A DNA stretch of 64,000 nucleotides. Origin: Acinetobacter sp. Ac_5812. GTDB taxonomy: Bacteria > Pseudomonadota > Gammaproteobacteria > Pseudomonadales > Moraxellaceae. The number at the start of each line of letters is the position of its first letter. The first letter of the stretch is position 1. Shown piece after piece: positions 44,374 to 54,082 of this stretch. A program made the position numbers and the translations under genes. Under the pieces are notes generated by a model. It saw nothing but the letters and a program-made list of their open reading frames with translations, was not told where the DNA came from and ran no database searches. The stretch covers positions 372,001 through 436,000 of the forward strand of contig NZ_LXUK01000001.1 in the NCBI RefSeq assembly GCF_013072695.1. The letters are read 5' to 3'.

Positions 44374-44387
44374 TAGGCTTGTGTTAA

Positions 44388-45305
44388 ATGGCTGAGTTTT
44401 CAATTATTGAGCATTACTTTAAACGCACATCCAATACGGATGTCAGTTTAGGCATCGGTGATGACTCAGCCATTATTACCCCACCATCTTCACAACAACT
44501 GGTGATCTGTGCAGATACACTGGTTGCTGGTCGTCATTTCCCTTTAGACACCGCTGCCCATGCCATCGGCTGGAAAAGCGTCGCCGTCAATTTATCTGAC
44601 TTGGCAGCAATGGGGGCAAAACCTCATAGTATTTTACTCGCATTGAGTCTGCCGACTGTTGATCATGACTGGCTGGCTGGATTTAGTCAGGGCTTGTTTG
44701 ATTGCTGCGATCAATTTGATGTCAGCCTGATTGGGGGTGATACCACCCAAAGCACTCAACTCACGATTAGCGTGACTGCGCTAGGCTGGATCGAACATGG
44801 TCAGGCCATTACCCGTGCAGGTGCACAAGTCGGTGACTATATCTGTGTCAGCGGCCAAATCGGTGATGCTGCATTTGGATTACAACATCTTGGTCATGCC
44901 TTGCAACAACGTTTGGATTATCCAACCCCACGTTGTCATTTGGGTCAACAGCTCAAAGGGTTGGCATCGAGTATGATTGATATCTCGGATGGATTGGCGC
45001 AAGACTTAGGCCATATTTTAAAAGCATCCAATGTCGGTGCAAAATTACGGCTTGAGCAACTTCCGTTAGATTCATCACTCAAACAACTGGATCTGCAACA
45101 AGCGTGGCATTATGCGCTTGCAGGTGGTGATGATTACGAATTATGCTTTACAATATCGCCGCAAAACTTTAAACAACTGTCGCGACAACAATTAGATGTT
45201 CCGCTTACAATAATCGGCAAAATTACCCAACAAACTGGATTGTTATTTGAGTATATGGGCAAAGCACACCCATTACATGTTCATGGATACCAACACTTTG
45301 CATAA
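44388..45305 (+). CDS. thiL: Thiamine-monophosphate kinase
   Basis: A 305-residue kinase making thiamine pyrophosphate from thiamine phosphate with ATP. It has the N-terminal GIGDDSAII with metal-binding aspartates, DTLVAGRHF, VAVNLSDLAAMGA, LIGGDTTQS, MIDISDGLAQDLGHIL and ALAGGDDYELCF. All match ThiL. Its last bases overlap the start of pgpA. Membership in the nusB-thiL-pgpA cluster is standard. Confidence 0.96.
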   Translation: MAEFSIIEHYFKRTSNTDVSLGIGDDSAIITPPSSQQLVICADTLVAGRHFPLDTAAHAIGWKSVAVNLSDLAAMGAKPHSILLALSLPTVDHDWLAGFSQGLFDCCDQFDVSLIGGDTTQSTQLTISVTALGWIEHGQAITRAGAQVGDYICVSGQIGDAAFGLQHLGHALQQRLDYPTPRCHLGQQLKGLASSMIDISDGLAQDLGHILKASNVGAKLRLEQLPLDSSLKQLDLQQAWHYALAGGDDYELCFTISPQNFKQLSRQQLDVPLTIIGKITQQTGLLFEYMGKAHPLHVHGYQHFA

Positions 45306-45804
45306 GCCTCCCATTCACTTTAGCCAAATGACTTGGTTTGACCGCTTCATCGTATTCTGCGGTGTCGGTTTTGGTTCTGGTTTAGCACCCAAAGCCCCTG
45401 GAACCTTTGGTTCTGCCTTTGCGCTGTTATTTGTCCCACTGTGGTTGTACCTTGGCTTGTCAGCAAGCCTGATTGCGATCGTATTCATGTCCTTCATTGG
45501 CATCTATATCTGTGGACATACTGCAAAAGTCATCAATGTGCATGACGATGGTCGCATTGTCTGGGATGAATTTGCAGGACAATCCATTACCCTCCTACCT
45601 TTGCTGTATTTACAGCAAATGAATTGGCTATGGGTCATTGTCGGGTTCATCTTATTCCGTATATTTGATGTCTGGAAACCATTCCCAATTAGCTGGGCTG
45701 ACCAAAAAGTGTCTGGCGGCTTAGGGATTATGCTGGATGACATCATTGCTGGCCTTTGGGCGGCACTCTGTATTCTTATTTTTCATTTTTATCTTTTGAC
45801 TTAA
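45283..45804 (+). CDS. pgpA: Phosphatidylglycerophosphatase A
   Basis: A 173-residue membrane enzyme that dephosphorylates phosphatidylglycerol phosphate. Visible are [16 protein letters not shown] near the N-terminus, [12 protein letters not shown] with the acidic metal ligands, and [12 protein letters not shown], followed by [13 protein letters not shown]. The start is uncertain: ATG 45283 overlaps thiL by 23 bases; a later ATG at 45328 and an earlier TTG at 45247 are alternatives, none with a clear ribosome site. Overlap suggests coupled translation. Confidence 0.92.
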   Translation: MDTNTLHKPPIHFSQMTWFDRFIVFCGVGFGSGLAPKAPGTFGSAFALLFVPLWLYLGLSASLIAIVFMSFIGIYICGHTAKVINVHDDGRIVWDEFAGQSITLLPLLYLQQMNWLWVIVGFILFRIFDVWKPFPISWADQKVSGGLGIMLDDIIAGLWAALCILIFHFYLLT

Positions 45805-45823
45805 GCCACTATTAGAGTTAGTT

Positions 45824-47188
45824 ATGTCAACAACTGTTATTATTCTTGCAGCAGGGAAAGGAACGCGAATGCGTTCACAATTACCAAAAGTATTACAACC
45901 ACTTGCAGGTCGTCCTCTGCTTGGACATGTGATTCAAACTGCAAAAAAACTCAATGCCCAAAACATTATTACCATATATGGACATGGCGGTGAGCTGGTT
46001 AAACAAAGCTTTGCAGCAGAACAGATTGAATGGGTTGAGCAGGCAGAACAACTTGGAACAGGTCATGCCGTGCAAATGACTTTGCCTGTTCTACCGCAAG
46101 AAGGTGTTTCACTGATTTTATCAGGCGATGTACCTTGTATTCAGGCAGATACGCTACAAAAATTATTGGATGCATCAACTCAAACAGGCATTGGCTTAGT
46201 GACACTCACAGTCGATGATGCAACCGGTTATGGTCGTATTGTTCGCAAAGATGGTAAAATTCAAGCCATTGTTGAACATAAAGATGCCAATGAAGCACAA
46301 CGCCAAATTAAAGAATTTAATACTGGCATTTATTGTGTCAGTAACGCAAAACTGCATGAGTGGTTGCCTCAACTTTCCAATGAAAATGCGCAAGGCGAAT
46401 ATTACCTCACCGATATTGTCGCGATGGCAATTGCAGATGGCTTAGAAGTTGCCTCAGTTGAACCAGAGCTTGCATTTGAGGTTGAAGGTGTGAATAACCG
46501 CTTACAACTTGCGACCTTGGAGCGTCAGTTCCAGCAGCAGCAAGCCAAAGAATTGATGCTACAAGGTGTTCACTTAATTGACCCAAATCGTTTTGATTTA
46601 CGTGGTACCTTAAGCTGTGGGCAAGACGTACAAATTGATGTCAATGTCATCATCGAAGGTGTCTGCGAGCTCGGTGATAACGTACAACTTGGCGCAGGCT
46701 GTATTCTAAAGAATACCCGTATTGCTGCGGGTACAAAAGTTCAACCCTATAGCATTTTTGAAAATGCAGTGGTTGGTGAAAGTGCTCAAATTGGGCCTTT
46801 CGCGCGTTTACGCCCAGGTGCCAATCTCGCGAATGACGTACATATCGGCAACTTCGTAGAAGTAAAGAATACCAATATGGGCCTAGGCTCAAAAGCCAAT
46901 CACTTCACTTATTTAGGTGATGCAGATATTGGCGCGGGCTGTAATATTGGTGCAGGTACCATTACCTGTAATTATGATGGTGCCAACAAACATCGTACTA
47001 TTATCGAAGATAATGTATTTATTGGTACCAATAACTCATTGGTTGCACCAATCAAAATTGGTCAAGGCGCAACAACAGGTGCAGGATCAACCCTCACTCG
47101 AGATGTGGCTGAGCATAGTTTGGCTGTCGAACGATCAAAACAGTTTGAAAAAGCAAATTATCAACGTCCCCAAAAGCTGAAAAAATAA
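45824..47188 (+). CDS. glmU: Bifunctional GlmU (acetyltransferase/uridylyltransferase)
   Basis: A 454-residue enzyme making UDP-N-acetylglucosamine. The N-terminal pyrophosphorylase has [18 protein letters not shown] and [16 protein letters not shown], and YGRIVR. The C-terminal half (from about 250) is a left-handed beta-helix acetyltransferase with hexapeptide repeats ([35 protein letters not shown]). The length is typical. glmS follows after 12 bases, so both steps into amino-sugar precursors are made from one transcript. Confidence 0.96.
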   Translation: MSTTVIILAAGKGTRMRSQLPKVLQPLAGRPLLGHVIQTAKKLNAQNIITIYGHGGELVKQSFAAEQIEWVEQAEQLGTGHAVQMTLPVLPQEGVSLILSGDVPCIQADTLQKLLDASTQTGIGLVTLTVDDATGYGRIVRKDGKIQAIVEHKDANEAQRQIKEFNTGIYCVSNAKLHEWLPQLSNENAQGEYYLTDIVAMAIADGLEVASVEPELAFEVEGVNNRLQLATLERQFQQQQAKELMLQGVHLIDPNRFDLRGTLSCGQDVQIDVNVIIEGVCELGDNVQLGAGCILKNTRIAAGTKVQPYSIFENAVVGESAQIGPFARLRPGANLANDVHIGNFVEVKNTNMGLGSKANHFTYLGDADIGAGCNIGAGTITCNYDGANKHRTIIEDNVFIGTNNSLVAPIKIGQGATTGAGSTLTRDVAEHSLAVERSKQFEKANYQRPQKLKK

Positions 47189-47200
47189 GAGGATAAAATT

Positions 47201-49039
47201 ATGTGTGGTATTGTTGGTGGCGTTGCTGAACGTTGTGTAACCGATATTCTGATTGAAGGACTAAAACGCCTTGAATACCGTGGCTACGACTCTGCTGGTT
47301 TAGCATTACTCAATAATCAAAAAATCTTACGTGAACGTCGTGTTGGTAAAGTTGCCAACTTGGCTGAAGCCGTGTCAGAACAGCACTTAACTGGAAATGT
47401 CGGGATTGCACACACACGTTGGGCAACTCACGGTAAACCGACAGAAAATAATGCACATCCGCACGTTTCGGGTGATGTTGCAGTGGTTCATAACGGCATC
47501 ATTGAAAACTACCAAGAGCTGAAAGATGAATTGCAAGCCTTAGGCTATGTGTTTACCTCACAAACCGATACTGAAGTTGTTGCGCACCTGGTTAACGATG
47601 CATTAAAGCAAACAGATAGCCTATTGGAAGCAGTACAAAAGATCACACCTCGCCTTAAAGGTGCTTATGCACTTGGGATTGTGCACACGGCACATCCAGA
47701 CGAGCTAATTACGGTTCGTGAAGGTTCGCCTCTGGTGATTGGTGTCGGTATTGGTGAAAACTTTATCAGTTCAGACCAATTGGCGTTATTGCCAGTCACC
47801 AATCGCTTCGTTTATCTAGAAGAAGGTGATATTGCGCGCTTAACCCGTACCAGCATTGAAGTTTTTGCAAATGGTCAGCCTGTAGAACGCCCAATGAAAG
47901 AATTAGATGCAACAGTAAGTAATGTATCTAAAGGCGAATACAAGCACTTTATGCTTAAAGAAATTTATGAGCAGCCTGAAGCAATTCAGCAAACCATTTC
48001 TCAAGCATTGAATGGCAATAACTTACGCGAAGATTTCCTTAATCACGCCAATGCTGATTTTGCTAAAATTCAGCAAATTCAAATCATTGCTTGTGGTACT
48101 AGCTACCATGCAGGCATGATTGCCAAATATTGGTTTGAACAACTGATTGGTGTGCCTTGCCAAGTTGAGATTGCAAGTGAATTCCGCTACCGCAATCCAG
48201 TGATTGTAGCAAATACCCTATATGTCTGTATTTCACAATCAGGTGAAACAGCTGATACCTTAGCCGCATTACGTGAAACCCAAAAGCGTGCCAAAGCTAA
48301 TAACATTGACATCAGCACCATGACGATTTGTAACGTTGCGACCTCCTCTATGGTACGCGAAACAGATCATCACTTGCTGACGCTTGCAGGTCCTGAAATT
48401 GGGGTGGCGTCAACCAAAGCCTTTACCACTCAACTTGCGGCATTGATGCTATTGATCTTAAAAATTGGTCAAGTCAAACAACGCCTTTCCGCTGCCCAAT
48501 TTGCTGAAATCACTGAAGCCTTGTGGCATTGCCCTAAAGTCATTTTAGATACTTTACAAGGCAATACTGAAATCCTGCGTTTATCAGCATTATTCGTTGA
48601 GAAAAATCACTGCTTATTCTTAGGTCGTGGGACTCATTTCCCGATCGCACTCGAAGGTGCATTGAAACTGAAAGAAATTTCATATATCCATGCTGAAGGT
48701 TATGCCGCAGGTGAATTGAAGCATGGTCCATTGGCATTGGTGGATAATGAAATGCCTGTGGTTATCTTGGCACCACAGGATGACATGCTCGATAAACTCA
48801 AATCGAACATGGAAGAAGTTCAAGCCCGTGGTGGCGAATTATTCGTCTTTGCAGATGAAAACAGTGGTATTCATGGCAAAGACCGTCAACACGTGGTTCA
48901 TGTTCCAGCGGTAAATGAATGGCTAGCACCGATCGTTTACAGCGTGCCTGTGCAATTGTTGTCTTACCACGTTGCAGTGTTACGTGGTACTGATGTCGAT
49001 CAACCACGTAACCTCGCCAAGAGTGTGACAGTCGAATAA
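47201..49039 (+). CDS. glmS: Glutamine-fructose-6-phosphate aminotransferase
   Basis: A 612-residue enzyme starting MCGIVGGVA, so the N-terminal cysteine is the glutaminase nucleophile after Met removal. The amidotransferase domain has HTRWATHGKPTENNAHPH and VVHNGIIENYQEL. The two SIS isomerase domains (from about 285) include CGTSYHAGM, SQSGETADTLAALR, ASTKAFTTQ and the C-terminal AKSVTVE. It commits carbon to peptidoglycan and lipopolysaccharide synthesis. The 12-base gap to glmU leaves no room for a ribozyme. Confidence 0.97.
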   Translation: MCGIVGGVAERCVTDILIEGLKRLEYRGYDSAGLALLNNQKILRERRVGKVANLAEAVSEQHLTGNVGIAHTRWATHGKPTENNAHPHVSGDVAVVHNGIIENYQELKDELQALGYVFTSQTDTEVVAHLVNDALKQTDSLLEAVQKITPRLKGAYALGIVHTAHPDELITVREGSPLVIGVGIGENFISSDQLALLPVTNRFVYLEEGDIARLTRTSIEVFANGQPVERPMKELDATVSNVSKGEYKHFMLKEIYEQPEAIQQTISQALNGNNLREDFLNHANADFAKIQQIQIIACGTSYHAGMIAKYWFEQLIGVPCQVEIASEFRYRNPVIVANTLYVCISQSGETADTLAALRETQKRAKANNIDISTMTICNVATSSMVRETDHHLLTLAGPEIGVASTKAFTTQLAALMLLILKIGQVKQRLSAAQFAEITEALWHCPKVILDTLQGNTEILRLSALFVEKNHCLFLGRGTHFPIALEGALKLKEISYIHAEGYAAGELKHGPLALVDNEMPVVILAPQDDMLDKLKSNMEEVQARGGELFVFADENSGIHGKDRQHVVHVPAVNEWLAPIVYSVPVQLLSYHVAVLRGTDVDQPRNLAKSVTVE

Positions 49040-49081
49040 TTTGATACGGCTATCAGCGTCGTTTGTACCACGCTGATATCT

Positions 49082-49120
49082 AAAAAAGCGCCATAAAGAG
49101 ATTCTTTATGGCGCTTTTTT
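49082..49120 (+). terminator. Terminator of glmU-glmS
   Basis: AAAAAAGCGCCATAAAGA and TCTTTATGGCGCTTTTTT-type arms form a long GC-centred stem with a short loop and T-run after the glmS stop. Confidence 0.9.
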
Positions 49121-49237
49121 ACTGCTGGATTTGTCATGACATCAGTCATTTAATGGGTTGGATCACATCTAGCGTCTTATGATCGATATAGCTTGAGTTC
49201 TGCGACAGTCAAACCCATCTCAGAGCGTACACTTGCA

Positions 49238-49876
49238 TCAAGCCACATAACGCGTGCTTTTATGATTCAATAACACAATCGAATTGAGAATAATCACACC
49301 CAAAATTGAAATCAGAATTAACTTCCAATCGACAAAGAACAATGACGCTAACAAGATTGCGAGATCAATACCTAACTGTACTTTGCCTGCTGGGATCTGA
49401 AAGCGCTCCTGTAAATACAACGCCAGTAGGTTGATACCACCCAAGCTCGAACGATGTCTAAACAGGATCAAAAAACTCACGCCCATCAAGACATTAGCAA
49501 AAACTGTAGCGTAAATGGGATTCACATCAGAGAGATGAAAAAATTGTGGAATGATTTCAGTAAATCCGGCCAACAATGCAACAGCGATAAAGGTTTTCAC
49601 CACCAGCGCGATGCCCATCTTTTTATAGGCAAAATAATAAAATGGAATATTGATCAGGAAAAATAATACGCCGAACTTCAGATCGGTAATGTAGTGAATC
49701 AGCAAAGATAAACCTGCTGTCCCTCCCGTCATAATGCCTGCCTGCTGCAATAAGGTCATTGCAAAAGACAGAATGAATGTTCCGATCAACATCGCCAATG
49801 CATCTTCAATTTTAGAGTGCTGCTCAATCACAGGCATGACTGGACTTACCAGAGATACATTTTGCTCGGTATTCAT
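49238..49876 (-). CDS. YitT family membrane protein
   Basis: A 212-residue protein with about six membrane segments. It includes GGTAGLSLLIHYITDLKFGVLFFLINIPFY and SSLGGINLLALYLQERF regions typical of YitT/DUF161 proteins (shown here as separate parts of the first and second halves). ATG 49876 is chosen; a TTG five codons upstream is possible. The family is widespread and its transport role is unproven. An Lrp-type regulator is encoded upstream on the same strand about 220 bases away. Confidence 0.85.
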   Translation of the reverse strand: MNTEQNVSLVSPVMPVIEQHSKIEDALAMLIGTFILSFAMTLLQQAGIMTGGTAGLSLLIHYITDLKFGVLFFLINIPFYYFAYKKMGIALVVKTFIAVALLAGFTEIIPQFFHLSDVNPIYATVFANVLMGVSFLILFRHRSSLGGINLLALYLQERFQIPAGKVQLGIDLAILLASLFFVDWKLILISILGVIILNSIVLLNHKSTRYVA

Positions 49877-50095
49877 AACGGTACAACTCAAATAGAAGAA
49901 CAGCTAAAGGGAGAGAGATCTTTCAAAGAAAGACATAGCATATTTGATCATTTTTATTAAAATTTCGCAATTTATTCTTATATTTTTGCCATAAATGCAA
50001 TTTATATTCAAAATAATCCATTTCGAATAGTCTATGCGCTTCGATCAGCCTTGTTATGAATTCGTCTCAGATCAAGTGACGATGAAATCCTTTTT

Positions 50096-50560
50096 TTATT
50101 TAATCGCAATCCCGTTTTCTTTTAATTTTTCCAACACAATTGAAGTGTTCAGATTACTAACACCAAAGTTCTTGGAAGACAAAATTCCAATGAGTTTGAC
50201 CATCTCATCCAGATTTTTAACTGCGACTTTAAGGGCAAAGTCATAACTGCCTGTTAATTTATGAATATCCTTCACGGCGGGCTCATGCATGAGGAACTCT
50301 ACAAAACGATCATGGGTTGCATCACTATAGTTCTGTAATTTCACTTCAATAATACCCATGATCGGCGCAGGATCTGCACTCAACGCGATTTGAGCATAAT
50401 AGCCTGTAATAATTTTTTTCTGTTCAAGCTGAACACGACGGCGTGAACATTGCGAGGTCGATAAACCGACCAATTCAGCCAATTCCTGATTGGCCAAGCG
50501 TCCATTCATTTGTAAATGATGGATAATTTTTTGATCAAAATCATCAAGTTCGACGGTCAT
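50096..50560 (-). CDS. Lrp/AsnC family transcriptional regulator
   Basis: A 154-residue protein. The N-terminal helix-turn-helix (about 1-60) has LDDFDQKIIHHLQMNGRLANQELAELVGLS-type sequence and SQCSRRRVQLEQ. The C-terminal RAM domain has IMGIIEVKLQNY, EPAVKDIHKLTGSYDFALKVAVKNL and LNTSIVLEKLKE. Amino acid sensing is the family norm. The target is unknown; the YitT gene and pncA are neighbours. Confidence 0.92.
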   Translation of the reverse strand: MTVELDDFDQKIIHHLQMNGRLANQELAELVGLSTSQCSRRRVQLEQKKIITGYYAQIALSADPAPIMGIIEVKLQNYSDATHDRFVEFLMHEPAVKDIHKLTGSYDFALKVAVKNLDEMVKLIGILSSKNFGVSNLNTSIVLEKLKENGIAIK

Positions 50561-50651
50561 AAAACGCTCAGCTTAGGTTTAAGGCATAATTTAACTGATG
50601 CTGATGCACCAGCCTGAGAAGTGTAACGCCTTTAGATCAAACAGCTCAAGC

Positions 50652-51296
50652 TTATGCCAAAATTGCAGCAGACTGAATCCGCTGAATGCCATGTTCTGAC
50701 ATACTTTGCCATGCATTATGTAATGAACCATTCAGATCAATCGCTTTACAGGCATCCTCAATCACATAGGTTTTAAAACCCATCTGTGCGGCATCCAAGG
50801 CTGTCCATGTCACACAAAAATCAGTGGCAATTCCCACAATATAAACCGTATTAATTTGATGTTCTTGAAGATAGCCCTTTAATCCCGTCGGTGTTTTACG
50901 ATCGGCTTCCATAAAGGCAGAATAGCTATCAATATTAACGTGAAAGCCTTTGCGGATAATCAATTGTGCCGTTGGAATATCTAAATCAGGGTGAAATTCG
51001 GCATCCTGCGTCCCCTGTACACAATGCTTTGGCCATAATACCTGCGTGCCATAAGGTAACTCTATTGTTTCAAAAGGCACTTTTTGCGCATGATTGTCCG
51101 CAAAAGAAATATGTTGATCTGGATGCCAGTCTTGCGTCAGCACCACCGTTTCAAACTGATGCGCCAATTGATTAATCACAGGGATAATCTGATCGGCACC
51201 TGTGACTGCCAAGTTTCCACCTGGGGTAAATCCATTTTGCACATCGACAACAATTAATGCGCTGTGTTTTGAATCGCTTTGCATCTCATTATTCAA
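50652..51296 (-). CDS. pncA: Nicotinamidase
   Basis: A 214-residue enzyme converting nicotinamide to nicotinate for NAD salvage. The catalytic Asp is in VVDVQNGFTPGG, metal ligands are in TQDWHPDQHISF, the lysine in WPKHCVQGT, and the nucleophile cysteine in GIATDFCVTWTALDA. A TTG at 51296 is chosen because AAGGAG lies nine bases upstream; the ATG at 51284, four codons later, lacks a good site but is the alternative. pncB elsewhere in the window completes the route. Confidence 0.93.
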   Translation of the reverse strand: MNNEMQSDSKHSALIVVDVQNGFTPGGNLAVTGADQIIPVINQLAHQFETVVLTQDWHPDQHISFADNHAQKVPFETIELPYGTQVLWPKHCVQGTQDAEFHPDLDIPTAQLIIRKGFHVNIDSYSAFMEADRKTPTGLKGYLQEHQINTVYIVGIATDFCVTWTALDAAQMGFKTYVIEDACKAIDLNGSLHNAWQSMSEHGIQRIQSAAILA

Positions 51297-51576
51297 CCTA
51301 GATAGCTCCTTGTACAATACGCTGCCTCTCTGTTTCTGACTAGCCAACCAGACCTAAACTTTTTCATAAGATGAAAATCATTCAAGTAAAAGATGAATTA
51401 AAGTTTTCGGCTGTTTGACTAAAGCATATTGTTCTTATGCCGCCGATCAGTCATAATTTGCATAATTGTCATTCAATCGAATTCATTATTGAACGACGAA
51501 TCAAAATACTGCAACCATCCAATATTTCGTTTCAACTAATTCAATCTCGGATGGGAAAATAGGATAGTTTTTTAAA

Positions 51577-52470
51577 ATGACTCAGCTAGCACAGAATATT
51601 CAAGGCTCAATTGTCGCACTCGTCACCCCTATGTTTGAAGATGGTCGCGTAGATTGGAAGAGTCTTGAGAAGCTCGTTGAGTGGCACATCCAACAAGGTA
51701 CACATAGTATTGTTGCTGTTGGCACAACGGGCGAAGCATCTACATTAAGCATGGAAGAGCACACACAAGTCATCAAAGAAGTGATTCGTGTAGCCAATAA
51801 ACGCATTCCAATTATCGCGGGTACAGGTGCAAACTCAACACGCGAAGCCATCGAATTAACCAAAGCAGCCAAAGAACTCGGTGCAGATGCGGCATTGCTC
51901 GTGACACCATATTATAATAAACCCACACAAGAAGGCTTATATCAACACTACAAAGCAATTGCTGAAGCAGTTGATATTCCACAAATTCTTTATAATGTCC
52001 CAGGTCGTACTGGCGTCGATATGCAAAACGAAACCGTGATTCGTCTTGCCGATGTTAAAAACATTGTTGGGATTAAAGATGCAACAGGTGATGTGCCCCG
52101 TGGTCAAGCCCTCATCGAAGGTCTAAATGATAAAATCGCAGTGTATTCAGGCGATGATGAAACTGCTTGGGAACTAATTTTGCTGGGTGCAAAAGGTAAT
52201 ATTTCGGTTACTGCTAACGTTGCACCAAAACAAATGAGCGAAGTTTGTGAAGCAGCTTTAGCTGGCGATCAAGCCAAAGCACAAAGTTTGAATCAACAAA
52301 TTGCAAATCTACACAATATTTTGTTTTGCGAATCAAACCCAATTCCTGTGAAATGGGCGTTGCATGAGATGGGATACATTAGTACAGGTCTACGCCTGCC
52401 TTTAACCGCTCTCGCAGAACAATATCGTGAACCGCTCCGCACAGATTTAAAAACTGCGGGCATTATTTAA
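51577..52470 (+). CDS. dapA: 4-hydroxy-tetrahydrodipicolinate synthase
   Basis: A 297-residue TIM-barrel enzyme condensing pyruvate with aspartate semialdehyde on the way to lysine and diaminopimelate. Visible are GSIVALVTPM, VGTTGEASTLSMEEH, ALLVTPYYNKPTQEGLYQHY with the catalytic Tyr, YNVPGRTGVDM, and GIKDATGD with the Schiff-base lysine. First gene of dapA-bamC-purC, the same order as in E. coli. Confidence 0.97.
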   Translation: MTQLAQNIQGSIVALVTPMFEDGRVDWKSLEKLVEWHIQQGTHSIVAVGTTGEASTLSMEEHTQVIKEVIRVANKRIPIIAGTGANSTREAIELTKAAKELGADAALLVTPYYNKPTQEGLYQHYKAIAEAVDIPQILYNVPGRTGVDMQNETVIRLADVKNIVGIKDATGDVPRGQALIEGLNDKIAVYSGDDETAWELILLGAKGNISVTANVAPKQMSEVCEAALAGDQAKAQSLNQQIANLHNILFCESNPIPVKWALHEMGYISTGLRLPLTALAEQYREPLRTDLKTAGII

Positions 52471-52482
52471 TACGAGCAATTT

Positions 52483-53088
52483 ATGATGCAATTACGTCTT
52501 GGTGTTGTCCTTGTCATTTCAGCTTTAAGTTTGGCTGGTTGTGGTCGTTTTGCCCTCAATAATCATTCTTTAGATTATAAAAAAGCGCAAGCGCTTGAAC
52601 CACTCAAATTCCCTGAGAATGCAACGGTAAGACCATTCACGCCATTGTATCCAGCACCGACGGTTGATCCACTTGCGATTCAACATGCGCCAACATTTGA
52701 GAGCAAGACTGGCAACCGTTATGCATTGCCTCGTCCAGAGTCAATGAAAACTGTAAGCAATAGCACTGAGGCGGCAGCAACGACTTTAGGCCGTCCACAA
52801 TTGGTGATGGATGGGAATAAAAACCCATTACTGAAAGTGGAAGGTCCAACAGCCACTGCTTGGCAATATGCCTTTGCAACTGTGAGCAGCCTCAACTACA
52901 AAGTCATCTCTCAAGCAGATCATGGCTATGAAGCAACAATTAAGGTCGGTGAGCAAAACTACCTGTTGAAGCTTTCTGCGGTTGGCTCAAGCAATACTAT
53001 TGCCCTCTTCAAACTCGACACGACTTTTGCAGAACCAGCGGTTGCAACTGAAGTGTTAGCCCAGATTTACCAAAATTGGCCAGCCTAG
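52483..53088 (+). CDS. bamC: BamC-like outer-membrane lipoprotein
   Basis: A 201-residue lipoprotein with the signal MMQLRLGVVLVISALSLAGC and lipobox LAGC. It has a proline-rich stretch (DYKKAQALEPLKFPENATVRP) and one helix-grip domain with LLKVEGPTATAWQYAFATVS. The DYKKAxxxEPLKxP segment matches the BamC N-terminus that binds BamD. It is shorter than E. coli BamC, with only one C-terminal domain. The identity is supported by synteny between dapA and purC. It likely assists beta-barrel assembly. Confidence 0.85.
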   Translation: MMQLRLGVVLVISALSLAGCGRFALNNHSLDYKKAQALEPLKFPENATVRPFTPLYPAPTVDPLAIQHAPTFESKTGNRYALPRPESMKTVSNSTEAAATTLGRPQLVMDGNKNPLLKVEGPTATAWQYAFATVSSLNYKVISQADHGYEATIKVGEQNYLLKLSAVGSSNTIALFKLDTTFAEPAVATEVLAQIYQNWPA

Positions 53089-53123
53089 TCGTTTACTAGG
53101 CATTTTTTTCAAAAGGTTCCCCC

Positions 53124-53843
53124 ATGTTAAAACAAACCTTGCTCTATACTGGTAAAGCTAAATCTGTATACGAGACAGATAACGCTGATCACCTGATTTT
53201 AGTCTTTCGTGATGATGCTTCGGCATTCAATGGCGAAAAAATCGAGCAACTCGATCGTAAGGGCAAGGTCAACAACCGTTTTAACGCCTTCATCATGGAC
53301 AAATTAGCTGCTGCGGGTATCGAAACGCATTTTGAAAAATTGCTTTCTCCAACTGAAGTGCTGGTTAAAAAACTTCAGATGATTCCAGTTGAATGCGTGA
53401 TTCGTAACTATGCAGCGGGTTCATTGTGCCGTCGTTTAGGTGTTGAAGAAGGTAAGGAATTAACTCCGCCAACATTTGAATTGTTCTTTAAAGATGATGC
53501 GCTTGGCGATCCTATGGTGAACGAATCTCAAGCAATTGCTTTAGGTTGGGCGACTGCTGAACAACTTGAAAAAATGAAAGAACTCACTTACCAAGTGAAT
53601 GATGTGCTCAAAGCATTATTCGATGCAGGTAATATGATTCTGGTTGATTTCAAACTTGAATTCGGTGTGTTCCATGACCGTATCGTATTGGGTGATGAAT
53701 TCTCTCCAGACGGTTGCCGTTTATGGGATAAAGACACCAAGAAAAAATTGGATAAAGACCGTTTCCGCCAAGGTTTAGGTGGTGTGGTTGAAGCTTATGA
53801 AGAAGTTGCTTCTCGTTTAGGTATTAACTTAGATGACATCTAA
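53124..53843 (+). CDS. purC: Phosphoribosylaminoimidazole-succinocarboxamide synthase
   Basis: A 239-residue SAICAR synthase of the purine pathway. Visible are [79 protein letters not shown] and [15 protein letters not shown]. The length is typical. A strong terminator follows at 53867, ending the dapA-bamC-purC unit. Confidence 0.97.
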   Translation: MLKQTLLYTGKAKSVYETDNADHLILVFRDDASAFNGEKIEQLDRKGKVNNRFNAFIMDKLAAAGIETHFEKLLSPTEVLVKKLQMIPVECVIRNYAAGSLCRRLGVEEGKELTPPTFELFFKDDALGDPMVNESQAIALGWATAEQLEKMKELTYQVNDVLKALFDAGNMILVDFKLEFGVFHDRIVLGDEFSPDGCRLWDKDTKKKLDKDRFRQGLGGVVEAYEEVASRLGINLDDI

Positions 53844-53866
53844 GTCTGACTAAACTTTTTGTTTCT

Positions 53867-53897
53867 AAAAAACCAGCCCAATCGGGCTGGTTTTTTT
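53867..53897 (+). terminator. Terminator of dapA-bamC-purC
   Basis: AACCAGCCC and GGGCTGGTT with a four-base loop, followed by a T-run. Confidence 0.9.
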
Positions 53898-54082
53898 ATT
53901 TTCCATTCAAAAAAACGAACATCATTTTAAATATCAATACCATATAAATCATTCACTTAAAATCCATCAATTGAGCTTTGCAAATTTTTTTCTAACCTTA
54001 TGTTTTTATATTGTTTTTGAAAATATTTTGATCCTCCTACCATGTTCACAAATGTTTACAAAACTTGAGTTAGAAGATCAAA

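Noticed and set aside
47189..47200. glmS ribozyme
   Set aside because: The gap between glmU and glmS is only 12 bases, so no ribozyme can fit.
49169..49260. Short minus-strand frame overlapping the end of the YitT gene (MWLDASVRSEMG...)
   Set aside because: About 23 codons, with no ribosome site or recognisable family; it looks protein-like but cannot be supported.
53899..54082. Fur box before the TonB-dependent receptor
   Set aside because: Only loose AT-rich resemblance; no run matching the 19-base Fur consensus well enough.
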